A stretch of 64,000 nucleotides of DNA from Magnetovibrio sp. PR-2 (GCF_036689815.1 NZ_JBAHUR010000001.1:124001-188000); one strand, 5' to 3'; counted from the stretch's first letter, positions 45,473 to 54,476 are shown. Notes: generated by a model not told the origin, from the sequence alone. Numbers and translations: made by a program.

Positions 45473-46768
45473 TTACGTGGTGACCTGCCAACGATTGATA
45501 GCGATGGGGCGGCGGCGGCCTTTGACGGCGACGTCTTCGGAAGGTGAAAACCCGTCCAGAGCAGAAGCGTTCAAGGTCTCTTTGTCCGTCACCAGCTCGC
45601 CGCTACTGGCTTGGGAACAAAGGCGCGCAGACATGTTGACGCTGTCGCCGATGACTGTGAAGTCGCGTCGGTCCTTCGGTCCAATGGCGCCGGAAATGAC
45701 TGGCCCGGTGTAAATGCCGATGCCCAAGCCCCGGGGCTGGCCGGTCTTTTGAACGTCTTGGAGGATCTCTTGCGACGCTTGTATGGCGCGCTTTTGGGCA
45801 TCCGTTCCGGTAAAGCGCACCAAAAGGGCGTCGCCGATCATTTTGTCGACATCACCGCCGTGTCTTTGCACGATGGCCACCTGAATGCCCATCAAATCAT
45901 TGAGGAAAAAGACAACGCGTTCCGGATCATTGGTTTCGGAGTAGCTGGTGAAGTCGCGGACATCGGAATGAAACAGGGTCATTTCGATTTTTGAAGAGGG
46001 AATATCGTCGTGGGTATCGGCGCTCAACGCCGCGTTCACAGCGCTGGAGGACACAAAAGATTTGAGCCGTTCGCTCAGGCGGACAATGGCGGCGGATTGG
46101 CGGTCGATGGCGCGCTGCCCACGTTTGACCAGCATCCCGAAAACCAGGGCAAAGACCAGCTGAATGGCTATGGGAACGGCAATGGCGGGAACGGCTGTTC
46201 GGCGCAGTAGACCGTCCAAATAGGTGACCGTTTCATACATTTCAAACACCGCCGTCAAATGGCCTTGGTCATTGATGTATGGGGTGTAAATTTCATAGAC
46301 GGCGGTTCCGTCGGCTTCGACCTTTTCTTGAAGTAAAGGAACAGCGTCAATCAGTGTGGTGCGGAGCGCGGGGGCGGTTTCCCGAACGCCGATTTTGGTG
46401 GGATCGACGTCAAAAACAATGCGACCCGCAAGATCATAGACTTTAAGTTTGATCAGCTTTTGTCGCTCGATCTCTTCTTCAAAAATGTTGCGTAATTCAT
46501 CCAATTGCGCTTCGGTGGCTTGAGCGTCTTGCATGGCGTGCCAAGCTTCGGGGGCACTGTCTTCTAAAACGTGGGCGATCAATTCGCCCCGAAAAGCAGA
46601 CTGTTCGAGGTAGATGCCGCGCGTGAAGGAGTTGAACGCGTACCACAATGCCGCGCTTAAGAGGACGGCAAAGATCAAAATTGCCGGTATCCCTCGCCAC
46701 AAATACAGGCGCTGCAAGGGAAACGGTTGATGAATTTCGTCGGCGGTATGAGAAGATTCAGAAGGCAT
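45473..46768 (-). CDS. Membrane-anchored class III adenylate/guanylate cyclase
   Basis: 431 aa. TM1 lies near residues 27-44 and TM2 near 193-213, with a periplasmic sensor of about 145 residues between (VYDLAGRIVFDVDPTKIG resembles sCache/CHASE-type sensors). The catalytic domain has metal aspartates D269 (FHSDVRDFTSYSE) and D313 (MIGDALLVRF), the base-recognition pair K309 and D375, and transition-state residues N378 and R382 (GDSVNMSARL). All key residues are present, and the lysine/aspartate pair predicts cAMP. No HAMP domain is evident. The start at 46768 avoids a weak upstream codon. The ligand is unknown. Confidence 0.88.
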   Translation of the reverse strand: MPSESSHTADEIHQPFPLQRLYLWRGIPAILIFAVLLSAALWYAFNSFTRGIYLEQSAFRGELIAHVLEDSAPEAWHAMQDAQATEAQLDELRNIFEEEIERQKLIKLKVYDLAGRIVFDVDPTKIGVRETAPALRTTLIDAVPLLQEKVEADGTAVYEIYTPYINDQGHLTAVFEMYETVTYLDGLLRRTAVPAIAVPIAIQLVFALVFGMLVKRGQRAIDRQSAAIVRLSERLKSFVSSSAVNAALSADTHDDIPSSKIEMTLFHSDVRDFTSYSETNDPERVVFFLNDLMGIQVAIVQRHGGDVDKMIGDALLVRFTGTDAQKRAIQASQEILQDVQKTGQPRGLGIGIYTGPVISGAIGPKDRRDFTVIGDSVNMSARLCSQASSGELVTDKETLNASALDGFSPSEDVAVKGRRRPIAINRWQVTT

Positions 46769-46863
46769 GAAAACATTCCACATAAATTTTTTGCCAAATA
46801 TAAACGCCTATCGTTGCTTTGCCTAGCTGAACATCACCTGAACGGTGTACATGAGACATGAAT

Positions 46864-47679
46864 TTATGCGCTGTGGACAGTTTCCCACGCCAACAGTGCG
46901 TGTTTGCGCGCACTCCCCCAGCGGTAGCCGTCAACCAGCCCTGTTTCGCGGATCACTCGGTGACACGGAATGATCACGCCGACGGGGTTTGCGCCGACCG
47001 CACCGCCGACGGCCCTTGCGCTTTTTGGCGATCCCATATGAGCGGCCACACGTTTATAGGTAGACGCCGTACCCGGTGGAATTTGGATCAGCGCTTGCCA
47101 AACCTTGAACTGAAACGGTGTGGCTTTGACATGCAGCCGAACGGGGTTTTCGCGGCCTGATCCGAACAGCTGATCGACCAGCGTGGTGTCGGGTGCGACA
47201 GAGCAGAGAGACGCGTTCGGCCAGCGCGCCCGGGCTAGGTCCATGGGGGCAAGGCCGGGTTCCACAAACTCAAACCCACAAAGTCCGCGATCCGTGCGCA
47301 TTTCAACCGCGTCTCCAAAAGGGGTCGGGACGGGAGCGACAGTGATCGATAAGGCTTCCCCACCATTTTTGAACTCCCCGGGGGTCATGGCGTCGAGGCT
47401 GATGAACAGATCGTGCAGGCGCGACGGGCTCGACAGGCCCACGTCCAAGCTCGCCCCCAAAACGCTTTCGCCCGCTTTCAAAAGGTCTTGGGCATGGGCC
47501 AAGGTGAGGGCGCCCAAAAACTTTTTCGGGCTCACCCCGGCCCAGCGCACAAACAGGCGTTGAAAGTGAGAGGGGCTCAAACCCACCTCTGCCGCCACTT
47601 GGTCCAAGTCCGGCTGGTCCAAGCGGTGGTCCACAATGAAGCGGATGGCTTTTTCAATGCGGGTGTAGTCATTGCTCAT
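46864..47679 (-). CDS. AraC-type regulator fused to O6-methylguanine-DNA methyltransferase (Ada-like)
   Basis: 271 aa. Residues 1-104 form an AraC-type HTH (LDQVAAEVGLSPSHFQRLFVRWAGVSPKKF). The C-terminal part is the alkyltransferase domain with FQFKVWQALIQIPPGTASTYKRVA near 189-212 and the acceptor cysteine C239 in IIPCHRVI. The zinc-binding phosphotriester domain of full Ada is absent, so methyl-phosphotriester activation cannot occur the usual way. It diverges from nth (endonuclease III), giving a small DNA-repair locus. Confidence 0.92.
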   Translation of the reverse strand: MSNDYTRIEKAIRFIVDHRLDQPDLDQVAAEVGLSPSHFQRLFVRWAGVSPKKFLGALTLAHAQDLLKAGESVLGASLDVGLSSPSRLHDLFISLDAMTPGEFKNGGEALSITVAPVPTPFGDAVEMRTDRGLCGFEFVEPGLAPMDLARARWPNASLCSVAPDTTLVDQLFGSGRENPVRLHVKATPFQFKVWQALIQIPPGTASTYKRVAAHMGSPKSARAVGGAVGANPVGVIIPCHRVIRETGLVDGYRWGSARKHALLAWETVHSA

Positions 47680-47741
47680 AAATGGAGGTTAGCGTTTTCC
47701 GCCCTTGGAACCCACCCGGTTCTTGCGCTAGTGTTTGCGCC

Positions 47742-48323
47742 ATGAAAAAAGCTGACATCCAAGAGTTCTTCACCCGCCTGCGTGCCGGAAATCCGGAGCC
47801 AAAATCCGAGCTCAACTGGACCAATCCGTACACCCTTGTGGTCGCGGTTTCTTTGTCCGCGCAGGCCACGGATGTGGGCGTCAACAAAGCCACCGAAAAG
47901 CTGTTCAAAATCGCCGACACGCCTGAAAAGATGTTGAAGCTGGGCTTGGGCGGGCTCAAAGAGCACATCAAGACCATTGGGCTTTACAACAACAAAGCCA
48001 AAAACGCCTTGGCCATGAGCGAGATGTTGATCCGCGATTACGGCGGCGAGGTCCCCCGCGACCGGGCCGAGCTGGAAAAGTTGCCCGGCGTCGGCCGCAA
48101 AACCGCCAACGTGGTGTTGAACGTCTGTTGGGGCGAGCCCACCATGGCCGTCGACACCCACATCTTTCGCGTTTCCAACCGCACCACTTTGGCACCGGGC
48201 AAGACCGTCTTGGCGGTGGAAAAGAAGCTTTTGAAAGTGGTGCCGGACGAATTCATGGTGCACGCACACCATTGGCTGATTTTGCACGGGCGCTACATTT
48301 GTAAAGCACGCAAGCCCGATTGA
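47742..48323 (+). pseudogene. nth: Endonuclease III with in-frame TGA at the second iron-sulphur cysteine
   Basis: DNA glycosylase/AP lyase of the HhH-GPD family. Motifs are intact up to the end: LVVAVSLSAQATDVGVNKAT, the helix-hairpin-helix LEKLPGVGRKTANVVLN with catalytic lysine near residue 120, and VDTHIFRVSNR with the catalytic aspartate. The family ends in C-x6-C-x2-C-x5-C. Here C187 is followed by six residues and then TGA at 48321-48323, and the same frame continues LNCVVSDVCGFKGK to TAG at 48375-48377. So the stop replaces exactly the second ligand cysteine (E. coli C194), and the other two follow at correct spacing. A TGT/TGC-to-TGA change, a sequencing error or recoding are the options. 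As written, the product lacks the cluster. Confidence 0.85.
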
Positions 48324-48373
48324 TTGAATTGTGTGGTTTCGGATGTGTGCGGGTTTAAGGGTAAGACCACGGC

Positions 48374-48748
48374 CTAGTCTTGCAAGGTGCTCAGGCACGC
48401 GGCGCGATCCGTATTCGAGCCCTTGGCGTCCCGCGCATCAAAATGCAGGACTTTGAAGTCTTCGTTTTCGTCATAGAGAAAGACGTTCAGCACACACGCT
48501 TGGTTTTTGTACTGCCAAATGTGGGCGTTTAAATCTTGGCGGCTGAAATCCGGCCGGCCCATGTGGCTGAGCAACCACGGCCCCTTTGCGCCCAACAATT
48601 GCTGCGGGGTGATTTTGGGCTTGGCAGGTTTGGCGGGTTTGGCCGTTTCAGCGGGCTTTTGCGTCTCAACCGGTTTGGTCGCACCACCGCCGCACGCGCC
48701 AAGCGTGAGGCCGAGGCTCAATATCAAAAGCTTAAACGTTGTGGGCAT
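48374..48748 (-). CDS. Hypothetical lipoprotein
   Basis: 124 aa. Signal and lipobox LGLTLGAC at residues 12-19 are followed by a lysine/proline/alanine-rich linker near 22-46 (KPAETAKPAKPAKPK) typical of periplasm-spanning tethers. A short domain with LSHMGRPDFSRQDLNAHIWQYKNQACVLNVFLYDEN resembles SmpA/BamE-type small folds. That resemblance is tentative. Its stop lies 4 nt inside the extended nth frame. Confidence 0.7.
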   Translation of the reverse strand: MPTTFKLLILSLGLTLGACGGGATKPVETQKPAETAKPAKPAKPKITPQQLLGAKGPWLLSHMGRPDFSRQDLNAHIWQYKNQACVLNVFLYDENEDFKVLHFDARDAKGSNTDRAACLSTLQD

Positions 48749-48751
48749 CCA

Positions 48752-49504
48752 TCAAACTTCAGTTGGGGGTGTGCTTTCTGGCGGAACCGTGACGGCTCCC
48801 CCCTTGTGATGGATTACGGGCTTTTCGTCAATGTTGTCCTTCAACCGCCACGCTTCGAACAGGTGCACAACGGCAGCCGTGGCGATCACGGGCGTGAACA
48901 GGTTCAAGATCGGAATGCTCAACATGAACGCAAAGCCGACCCCGGCGATAAACAACGGAAACCGCCACCGTTTGCGCATGGCGGTGGTGTCGGCATAGGT
49001 CATGCGGCGATTGGCGACCAGCTCAAAATATTCCCGGCTGAGCAAATAACCGTTCAACGACCAAAGGGCGGCAAAAAACAGCGGCGGAATGATCAGCAGG
49101 GGCAGACACAACAAGTTCAGCCCGATGGTGGAGCCCAATAACTTAATGCTGGGCCAGATGGATTCTTTGAGCGTCTGGCCCGGGGCAACAGGACGGTCGG
49201 GGTAGTGGCGCGCTTCGACCGCGTCGACAACCTTGTCCAACATCAACGAACCGACAGCGATAACCACGGGCGGGAACAGATACCAGGCCGAAAAGATCGC
49301 GGCAAACTGCCCCAAAACATCGAGAAACCACTCCAACGGGCCGATCATCACAAACGTGGTGACGGACAAAAGGACGTGAATGCCGATAAACAGGGCGACA
49401 AACAGGCCGGCGGACAGGCCAATGGATTTCCACACGACCGAGCGCGTCTTCGGATCGGACAATTGTTCGAATGCCTTGTAATAAGACGAAATAATCAAGC
49501 TCAT
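48752..49504 (-). CDS. EI24-domain (CysZ-like) membrane protein
   Basis: 250 aa with several long hydrophobic segments (SIGLSAGLFVALFIGIHVLL, FAAIFSAWYLFPPVVIAVGSLML, IGLNLLCLPLLIIPPLFFAALWSLNGYLLSREYFELV, FIAGVGFAFMLSIPILNLFTPVIATAAVVHLF). The pattern with NGYLLSREYFELV is that of EI24/CysZ proteins, of which CysZ imports sulphate. No sulphur-assimilation gene adjoins, so the substrate is unknown. It lies 3 nt upstream of the lipoprotein gene. Confidence 0.88.
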   Translation of the reverse strand: MSLIISSYYKAFEQLSDPKTRSVVWKSIGLSAGLFVALFIGIHVLLSVTTFVMIGPLEWFLDVLGQFAAIFSAWYLFPPVVIAVGSLMLDKVVDAVEARHYPDRPVAPGQTLKESIWPSIKLLGSTIGLNLLCLPLLIIPPLFFAALWSLNGYLLSREYFELVANRRMTYADTTAMRKRWRFPLFIAGVGFAFMLSIPILNLFTPVIATAAVVHLFEAWRLKDNIDEKPVIHHKGGAVTVPPESTPPTEV

Positions 49505-49596
49505 AAACGAAAGTCCCCCGGCGGTCGTGCCTGTTTCATACGTTTTAGAGAAATAAACCCGAAACGGCGGTTTCGCAAGGCCTACACCCTCAAAAC

Positions 49597-49698
49597 CCCG
49601 TCATACGCGGGCTTGACCCGCGTATCCACGCCTGAACCCCCTGAGTATGAGGATGGACAAAAAAGACGTGGATGGCCGGGTCAAGCCCGGCCATGACG
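49597..49698. repeat. Intergenic palindromic repeat (CGTCAT...CCACG family), copy 1
   Basis: The left half CCCCGTCATACGCGGGCTTGACCCGCGTATCCACG contains its own hairpin, and the right half CGTGGATGGCCGGGTCAAGCCCGGCCATGACGG mirrors it. Both halves share the core CTTGACCC/GGGTCAAG. Copies of the same family lie at 51198 and 63308. Confidence 0.88.
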
Positions 49699-49722
49699 GT
49701 GATGGTCGGCCACGTAAAGGCC

Positions 49723-51141
49723 TCAATCCTTCATAATCAACCCCGTAAAACCCGCCACCGCGATGGTGGTGAAGACCCAACCGAGGATGATGTGGGCCCA
49801 CATATAAACCTGAACCCATCCGCGTTTGGGGGCCCAATTATCCTCTTGGCCCAAATCGACAAAAGGAATAAGCACATCCGTCACATAGGCAAACGCGCTG
49901 AATTCGACATAATCCGCTGGCAGCCCGTAGCGTGTGGGTTCACCAAACACGCTCTCCAACCCAGCCATGGGCCAGGGCGGTGAATAATCCATCCACGTGG
50001 CGTCGCAGGTGTCATTGGCCCGAGAATAACACATGTGCGTATAGACCCGGTCCTTGGCCGGTAAGATCTCACCCTTCACTTGGGCCCATTCAAAGATACA
50101 CAACCCCATGAGCCATACCGCCAGCAGAAATCCCAAGGCGCGGAGTGGCTGATAGCCATAACCGGACAGCACCCGCCATAATCCCAACTTAAAGCGCGAC
50201 CACCATGTGGATTTCTTTTCATGTTGTTGCTTGCGCACCAAGTAATCGCGGTAGGCTTCTTGCTTGGCGATGGCAATCTTACGGGGATCACGTTCATGGC
50301 CGGCGCGGCGCAAACAGGTGATCAGTTGTTCATAGGGTTGCGGCCAGTATTTGGGCTCCCTTAGATAGGTTTCACGAGGCATGTGCCCTAACCAGTCAAT
50401 CAGATGGTCGGCCCCCAAATCAGTGCCGAGGTTTTCATACACAAAGCCATCCATTTCAAAGTCTTCACCGCCCTCGCGCCAACCGCTGCCGTCGTCAATA
50501 TAAACGCCCACGCTTGCATGACTAAAATTCACGGTGCCCAGGGGGGGATGTGCAAAACCACGCCAAAACAATCGGCCCTGAATGCAGCCGCGTTCCATGG
50601 TGAAAGCTGTTTGCCCTTCATGTTCAAACCGGGCATTGGTGCAATCCAAAACGCCGCCAATATAAGCCCCCAGCAATCGGGCCTCCCCCTTTACGGAGGC
50701 CTTTTGCAAAACCACATCGCCCTTGGTTGTGAGGCCATCGGCAAAAAACCCGGGCAAGAAGCTGCCTGAAAAACGGATCCAGGTTACGGTGGCGTATAGC
50801 AGCATGACCTCTTGCTCAAAGCGGCTTTCCACAATTCTCAACGGCTTGGTCAAGTGAGCGAAACTGAGATCCAGGTGCCCGGAGATGAAAGCCCGCGAGA
50901 TGCCGATGCCTTTGACATCCATGTGGTAAAGGTCGGGGTTGAGGCACAGATGGCGTAAAAACCGGGCGCGGATGGTTTGCTTGGGCTCCCAGACGCTTTC
51001 ATCATCAACATCCAGATGTTTTGATATCTCAGCCACTTCACCCGTCTTCACGGTATCCAACACCAACTGCTCCGCCGGCGTTAAAGCCACGGCGCACCCT
51101 GTTTTTTCGTCGAAAGCGAGTTCGGAATCTGAAGTTGTCAT
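49723..51141 (-). CDS. Pentapeptide-repeat-like membrane protein
   Basis: 472 aa. An N-terminal part of about 70 residues is followed by a beta-helix-like region near 85-210 with regular turns (ISRAFISGHLDLSFAHLTKP; VLQKASVKGEARLLGAYIGGVLDCTNARFEHEG). A helical, tryptophan-rich region and a basic linker come next. Two C-terminal membrane segments (LRALGFLLAVWLMGLCIFEWA and YMWAHIILGWVFTTIAVAGFTGLI) end it, with a cysteine-containing loop between. The layout is that of proteins often labelled pentapeptide-repeat or membrane-associated oxidoreductase; no redox motif is visible. The ATG at 51141 was chosen because codons upstream run into the repeat. Confidence 0.65.
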   Translation of the reverse strand: MTTSDSELAFDEKTGCAVALTPAEQLVLDTVKTGEVAEISKHLDVDDESVWEPKQTIRARFLRHLCLNPDLYHMDVKGIGISRAFISGHLDLSFAHLTKPLRIVESRFEQEVMLLYATVTWIRFSGSFLPGFFADGLTTKGDVVLQKASVKGEARLLGAYIGGVLDCTNARFEHEGQTAFTMERGCIQGRLFWRGFAHPPLGTVNFSHASVGVYIDDGSGWREGGEDFEMDGFVYENLGTDLGADHLIDWLGHMPRETYLREPKYWPQPYEQLITCLRRAGHERDPRKIAIAKQEAYRDYLVRKQQHEKKSTWWSRFKLGLWRVLSGYGYQPLRALGFLLAVWLMGLCIFEWAQVKGEILPAKDRVYTHMCYSRANDTCDATWMDYSPPWPMAGLESVFGEPTRYGLPADYVEFSAFAYVTDVLIPFVDLGQEDNWAPKRGWVQVYMWAHIILGWVFTTIAVAGFTGLIMKD

Positions 51142-51500
51142 GGGAAAGTATTTACCCGTTTTGGCCGCAATGTCTAGAGACAGATATGTCCCCTCCACCG
51201 TCATGCCCGGACTTGATCCGGGCATCCACGTCTGAACCCCCAGAGTAGATGGAAAGTAAAGACGTGGATGGCCGGGTCTGGGCCCGGCCATGACAGGATT
51301 TGGGAGGGTGCGGGGGCCTCTGGTTACGTGCTTTTTCGGGAATGACGGCCCAAGGGGGGCGGCGGTCTCCAAAACCGCTGTTCGCGGGTTTAAACCCCCG
51401 CGCCTCCTTTTGCTGGACGCCCCGCTATTCCTGGCTATACTGCGGCCAAATTCTAGGCCTCCAGTTTTGGGGGCTCTTACTGTTTTGAGGAGATTTCACC
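51142..51500. other. Intergenic region with palindromic repeat and adenosine-kinase promoter candidate
   Basis: About 360 nt without a gene. It holds a palindromic repeat (listed separately) and a TATACT hexamer at 51436-51441 that could be the -10 box for the following kinase gene; no good -35 box was found at 17 nt. Confidence 0.5.
51198..51296. repeat. Intergenic palindromic repeat, copy 2
   Basis: CCGTCATGCCCGGACTTGATCCGGGCATCCACG on the left and CGTGGATGGCCGGGTCTGGGCCCGGCCATGACAGG on the right, with a 30-nt centre that includes GTCTGAACCCC, also found in copy 1 (CCTGAACCCC). The shared centre shows that the two copies are one dispersed element rather than chance hairpins. Confidence 0.88.
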
Positions 51501-52499
51501 ATGTCTGACGCACGCCTGGACGTTTGCGGGATCGGTAACGCCATCGTAGATGTGTTGAGCCACGAAGATGACGACTTTTTGACCCGTCATGGCATGACCA
51601 AGGGCACCATGGCGCTGATCGATGCCGATCAGGCCGATAAGCTTTATGACGACATGGGTCCGGGCATTGAATGCTCGGGCGGCTCCGCTGCGAACACCAT
51701 TGCGGGCATTGCGTCCCTGGGCGGCAAAGCGGCGTTCATCGGCAAGGTCAAGGACGACCAGCTGGGCAAAGTGTTTCGCCACGACATCAAAGCCATCGGC
51801 GTGGACTTCCCGACCTCTCCGGCCGAAGACGGACTGTCCACCGCGCGCTGCCTGATCAACGTCACCCCGGATGCCGAGCGCACCATGAACACGTTTTTGG
51901 GCGCGTGTGTCGAGCTGGGCCCGTCGGACGTGGACGAAGACGTGGTCCGTGCCTCGCAAGTCACCTATTTGGAAGGCTATCTGTGGGACAAAGACAACGC
52001 CAAGGCGGCTTTTGTAAAAGCGGCTGAGCTGGCCCATGCGGCGGGGCGCGAAGTGTCGCTGTCCCTGTCCGACCCGTTCTGTGTGGACCGTCACCGCGAT
52101 AGCTTCCTGGAGCTGGTGGAAAACCATGTCGACATCTTGTTCGCCAACGAAGACGAGATCATGTCCCTTTATCAAACCGACACCTTTGACGCGGCGTTGC
52201 AATACGTGCGTGGGCACACATCGGTGGCTGCTTTGACGCGTGGTGCCAAAGGCTCCGTCGTGCTCCAAGGTGACAAGCTTCACATTTCCGACGCCGAGCC
52301 CGGTGTAAACGTGGTGGATACCACAGGTGCGGGCGATGCTTACGCGGCGGGTTTCCTGTTTGGCTATACCGACGGCGGTCAAAACGACTTGGCGCTCTGT
52401 GCGCGCATGGGCGGAATTGCCTCGGCTGAAATTATTTCTCACTTCGGGGCCCGCCCGGAAGTGTCTTTGAAGGATCTTGTGGCCGAAAAAATCGGCTAA
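51501..52499 (+). CDS. PfkB-family sugar/adenosine kinase
   Basis: 332 aa. N-terminal VCGIGNAIVDVLSHEDDDFL, PfkB glycine motif GGSAANTIAGIASLGGKAAFIGKVKDDQLG near residues 60-89, and the C-terminal signature VVDTTGAGDAYAAGFLFGY near 270-288 with the catalytic aspartate. This group is commonly annotated as adenosine kinase in alphaproteobacteria; the exact nucleoside or sugar is not certain. A GAGGAG ribosome site stands before the ATG. Confidence 0.9.
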   Translation: MSDARLDVCGIGNAIVDVLSHEDDDFLTRHGMTKGTMALIDADQADKLYDDMGPGIECSGGSAANTIAGIASLGGKAAFIGKVKDDQLGKVFRHDIKAIGVDFPTSPAEDGLSTARCLINVTPDAERTMNTFLGACVELGPSDVDEDVVRASQVTYLEGYLWDKDNAKAAFVKAAELAHAAGREVSLSLSDPFCVDRHRDSFLELVENHVDILFANEDEIMSLYQTDTFDAALQYVRGHTSVAALTRGAKGSVVLQGDKLHISDAEPGVNVVDTTGAGDAYAAGFLFGYTDGGQNDLALCARMGGIASAEIISHFGARPEVSLKDLVAEKIG

Positions 52500-52521
52500 C
52501 CAACGCATTGCTCCGATCCGA

Positions 52522-52595
52522 AACCCGCTTGTGGGTTGAGGCAAGGCCGACTGGCCGCCGCGCGAATGCGCGTGAGCCAAGCGAGCACAGCTCGC
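52522..52595 (+). ncRNA. Four-hairpin structured leader of typA
   Basis: Four perfect short stem-loops lie in a row in the gap before typA: AACCC/GGGTT (52522-52537), GGCC/GGCC (52545-52556), CGCGC/GCGCG (52559-52572) and GCGAGC/GCTCGC (52581-52595). The typA AAAGGAATTCC ribosome site follows. Whether it acts as a leader, a small RNA or a dispersed repeat is unknown. Confidence 0.4.
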
Positions 52596-52635
52596 GCCCG
52601 GCGCTTGAGGGGCCAATATAAAAAGGAATTCCAAT

Positions 52636-54471
52636 ATGGAATTACGCAACATTGCGATTATCGCTCACGTTGATCACGGCAAAACAACCCTGGTTGACGA
52701 GCTCTTGAAACAGTCCGGCACGTTTCGCGACAACCAAAAGGTTGCCGAGCGCGCCATGGACTCAGGCGAGCTGGAGCAAGAACGCGGCATCACCATCACC
52801 GCCAAGCCCACATCGGTGGAATGGAAAGGCACGCGCATCAACATCGTCGACACCCCAGGTCACGCAGACTTCGGCGGCGAGGTGGAACGCATCTTGAGCA
52901 TGGTTGACGGCGTGTGTTTGTTGGTGGACGCCGCCGAAGGGGCCATGCCGCAAACCAAGTTTGTCACGGGCAAAGCGTTGAAGCTGGGCCTTAAACCCAT
53001 CGTCATCGTCAACAAGGTGGACAAGCCCGAACAGCGTGCGTTCGAAGTCCAAGACGAAATCTTCGATCTGTTCTCCGCCATGGAAGCCAACGACGATCAG
53101 TTGGACTTCCCGACCATTTTTGCCTCCGCCAAAAACGGCTGGGCCGCGTCCGAGCCCGATGGTGCGCAAGACAATATGGACGTAATTTTCGACACCATCT
53201 TGGAACACGTGCCCGCACCGAAACAGATCGCAAACGACGATTCCCAGCTGCCGTTTTCCATGTTGGCGACGACGCTGGAAAGCGACAACTTCTTAGGCCG
53301 TGTGTTGACGGGCCGGGTTGAAACCGGTATCGCCAAACCGAACATGACCATCAAAGCCATGAGCCGCGACGGCGAAGTCATCGAACAAGCCCGCATCACC
53401 AAGCTGTTGGCGTTCCGTGGTCTCGAACGCGTTCCGGCCGACGAAGTGCACGCAGGTGACTTGGTCGCCATCGCGGGTTTGCAAAAAGCCACCGTGGCCG
53501 ACACCCTGTGCGACACGGCTGTTGAAGAACCCCTGACGGCTCAGCCCGTTGATCCGCCGACCTTGGCCATGACGTTCTCGGTCAACGATTCGCCGTTGGC
53601 GGGCACCGAAGGTTCCAAAGTCACGTCGCGTATGATCCGCGATCGCTTGCTGGCCGAGGCGGAAGGCAACGTGGCCCTTCGCATCACCGAGGCTGAAAAC
53701 AAAGACGCCTTCGAAGTCGCCGGACGTGGCGAATTGCAGTTGGGCGTGTTGATCGAACAAATGCGCCGCGAAGGCTTTGAGCTCACCATTTCACGCCCGC
53801 GCGTGTTGATCCGCGAAGACGAAAGCGGCAGCCGCGAAGAGCCGTTGGAAGAAGTCACCGTCGACGTTGACGAAGAGTTTTCCGGCATCGTGGTCGAAGC
53901 CTTGTCTCTGCGCAAAGGCCAAATGAAAGAAATGCGGCCGTCGGGTGCCGGCAAAACCCGCCTGATCTTCCACGTGCCCGCACGCGGCATGATTGGTTAC
54001 TACGGTGAGTTCCTGACCGAAACACGTGGCACAGGTATCATGTCCCGTGTTTTTCACAGCTACACATCATACCAAGGCAAGCTGCCCGGTCGTCGCAACG
54101 GTGTGCTGATCTCCAACGCACCGGGTCAAACGGTGGCCTATGCTCTGCAAAACTTGGAAGGCCGCGGTCCGCTGTTCATCGGTAACCAAATCAAAGTTTA
54201 CGAAGGTATGATCATCGGCGAACATTCGCGCCCGGGTGATCTGGAAGTCAACCCCATGAAGGCCAAGCAGCTCACCAACGTGCGCGCGTCTGGTACGGAC
54301 GACGCCGTGCGCTTGACCCCGCCCATCCGCATGTCCTTGGAACAAGCCATCGCGTATATCCAAGACGACGAACTGGTGGAAGTCACGCCCGAAAACGTCC
54401 GCCTACGCAAACGCCACTTGGACCCCCACGAACGCAAACGCGAATCGCGCAAAGCGGAGGCTGAGGGTTAA
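52636..54471 (+). CDS. typA: Ribosome-associated GTPase TypA/BipA
   Basis: 611-aa translational GTPase acting on the ribosome in stress and assembly. G motifs: [16 protein letters not shown] (G1, near 7-22), ERGITI (G2), [17 protein letters not shown] (G3), VNKVD (G4). EF-G-like domains III and V follow with [19 protein letters not shown] near 366-384. The C-terminal domain ends [14 protein letters not shown], the BipA signature. Full length. Confidence 0.98.
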   Translation: MELRNIAIIAHVDHGKTTLVDELLKQSGTFRDNQKVAERAMDSGELEQERGITITAKPTSVEWKGTRINIVDTPGHADFGGEVERILSMVDGVCLLVDAAEGAMPQTKFVTGKALKLGLKPIVIVNKVDKPEQRAFEVQDEIFDLFSAMEANDDQLDFPTIFASAKNGWAASEPDGAQDNMDVIFDTILEHVPAPKQIANDDSQLPFSMLATTLESDNFLGRVLTGRVETGIAKPNMTIKAMSRDGEVIEQARITKLLAFRGLERVPADEVHAGDLVAIAGLQKATVADTLCDTAVEEPLTAQPVDPPTLAMTFSVNDSPLAGTEGSKVTSRMIRDRLLAEAEGNVALRITEAENKDAFEVAGRGELQLGVLIEQMRREGFELTISRPRVLIREDESGSREEPLEEVTVDVDEEFSGIVVEALSLRKGQMKEMRPSGAGKTRLIFHVPARGMIGYYGEFLTETRGTGIMSRVFHSYTSYQGKLPGRRNGVLISNAPGQTVAYALQNLEGRGPLFIGNQIKVYEGMIIGEHSRPGDLEVNPMKAKQLTNVRASGTDDAVRLTPPIRMSLEQAIAYIQDDELVEVTPENVRLRKRHLDPHERKRESRKAEAEG

Positions 54472-54476
54472 GAAAC

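Noticed and set aside
48324-48377. SECIS hairpin immediately after the nth TGA
   Set aside because: No convincing stem with a GGU-type loop could be drawn in the first 50 nt, so selenocysteine insertion is not supported by structure.
49597-51296. Composite transposon formed by the two palindromes flanking the pentapeptide-like gene
   Set aside because: No transposase is present between or beside them, and a third copy lies elsewhere, so simple dispersed repeats explain the arrangement.
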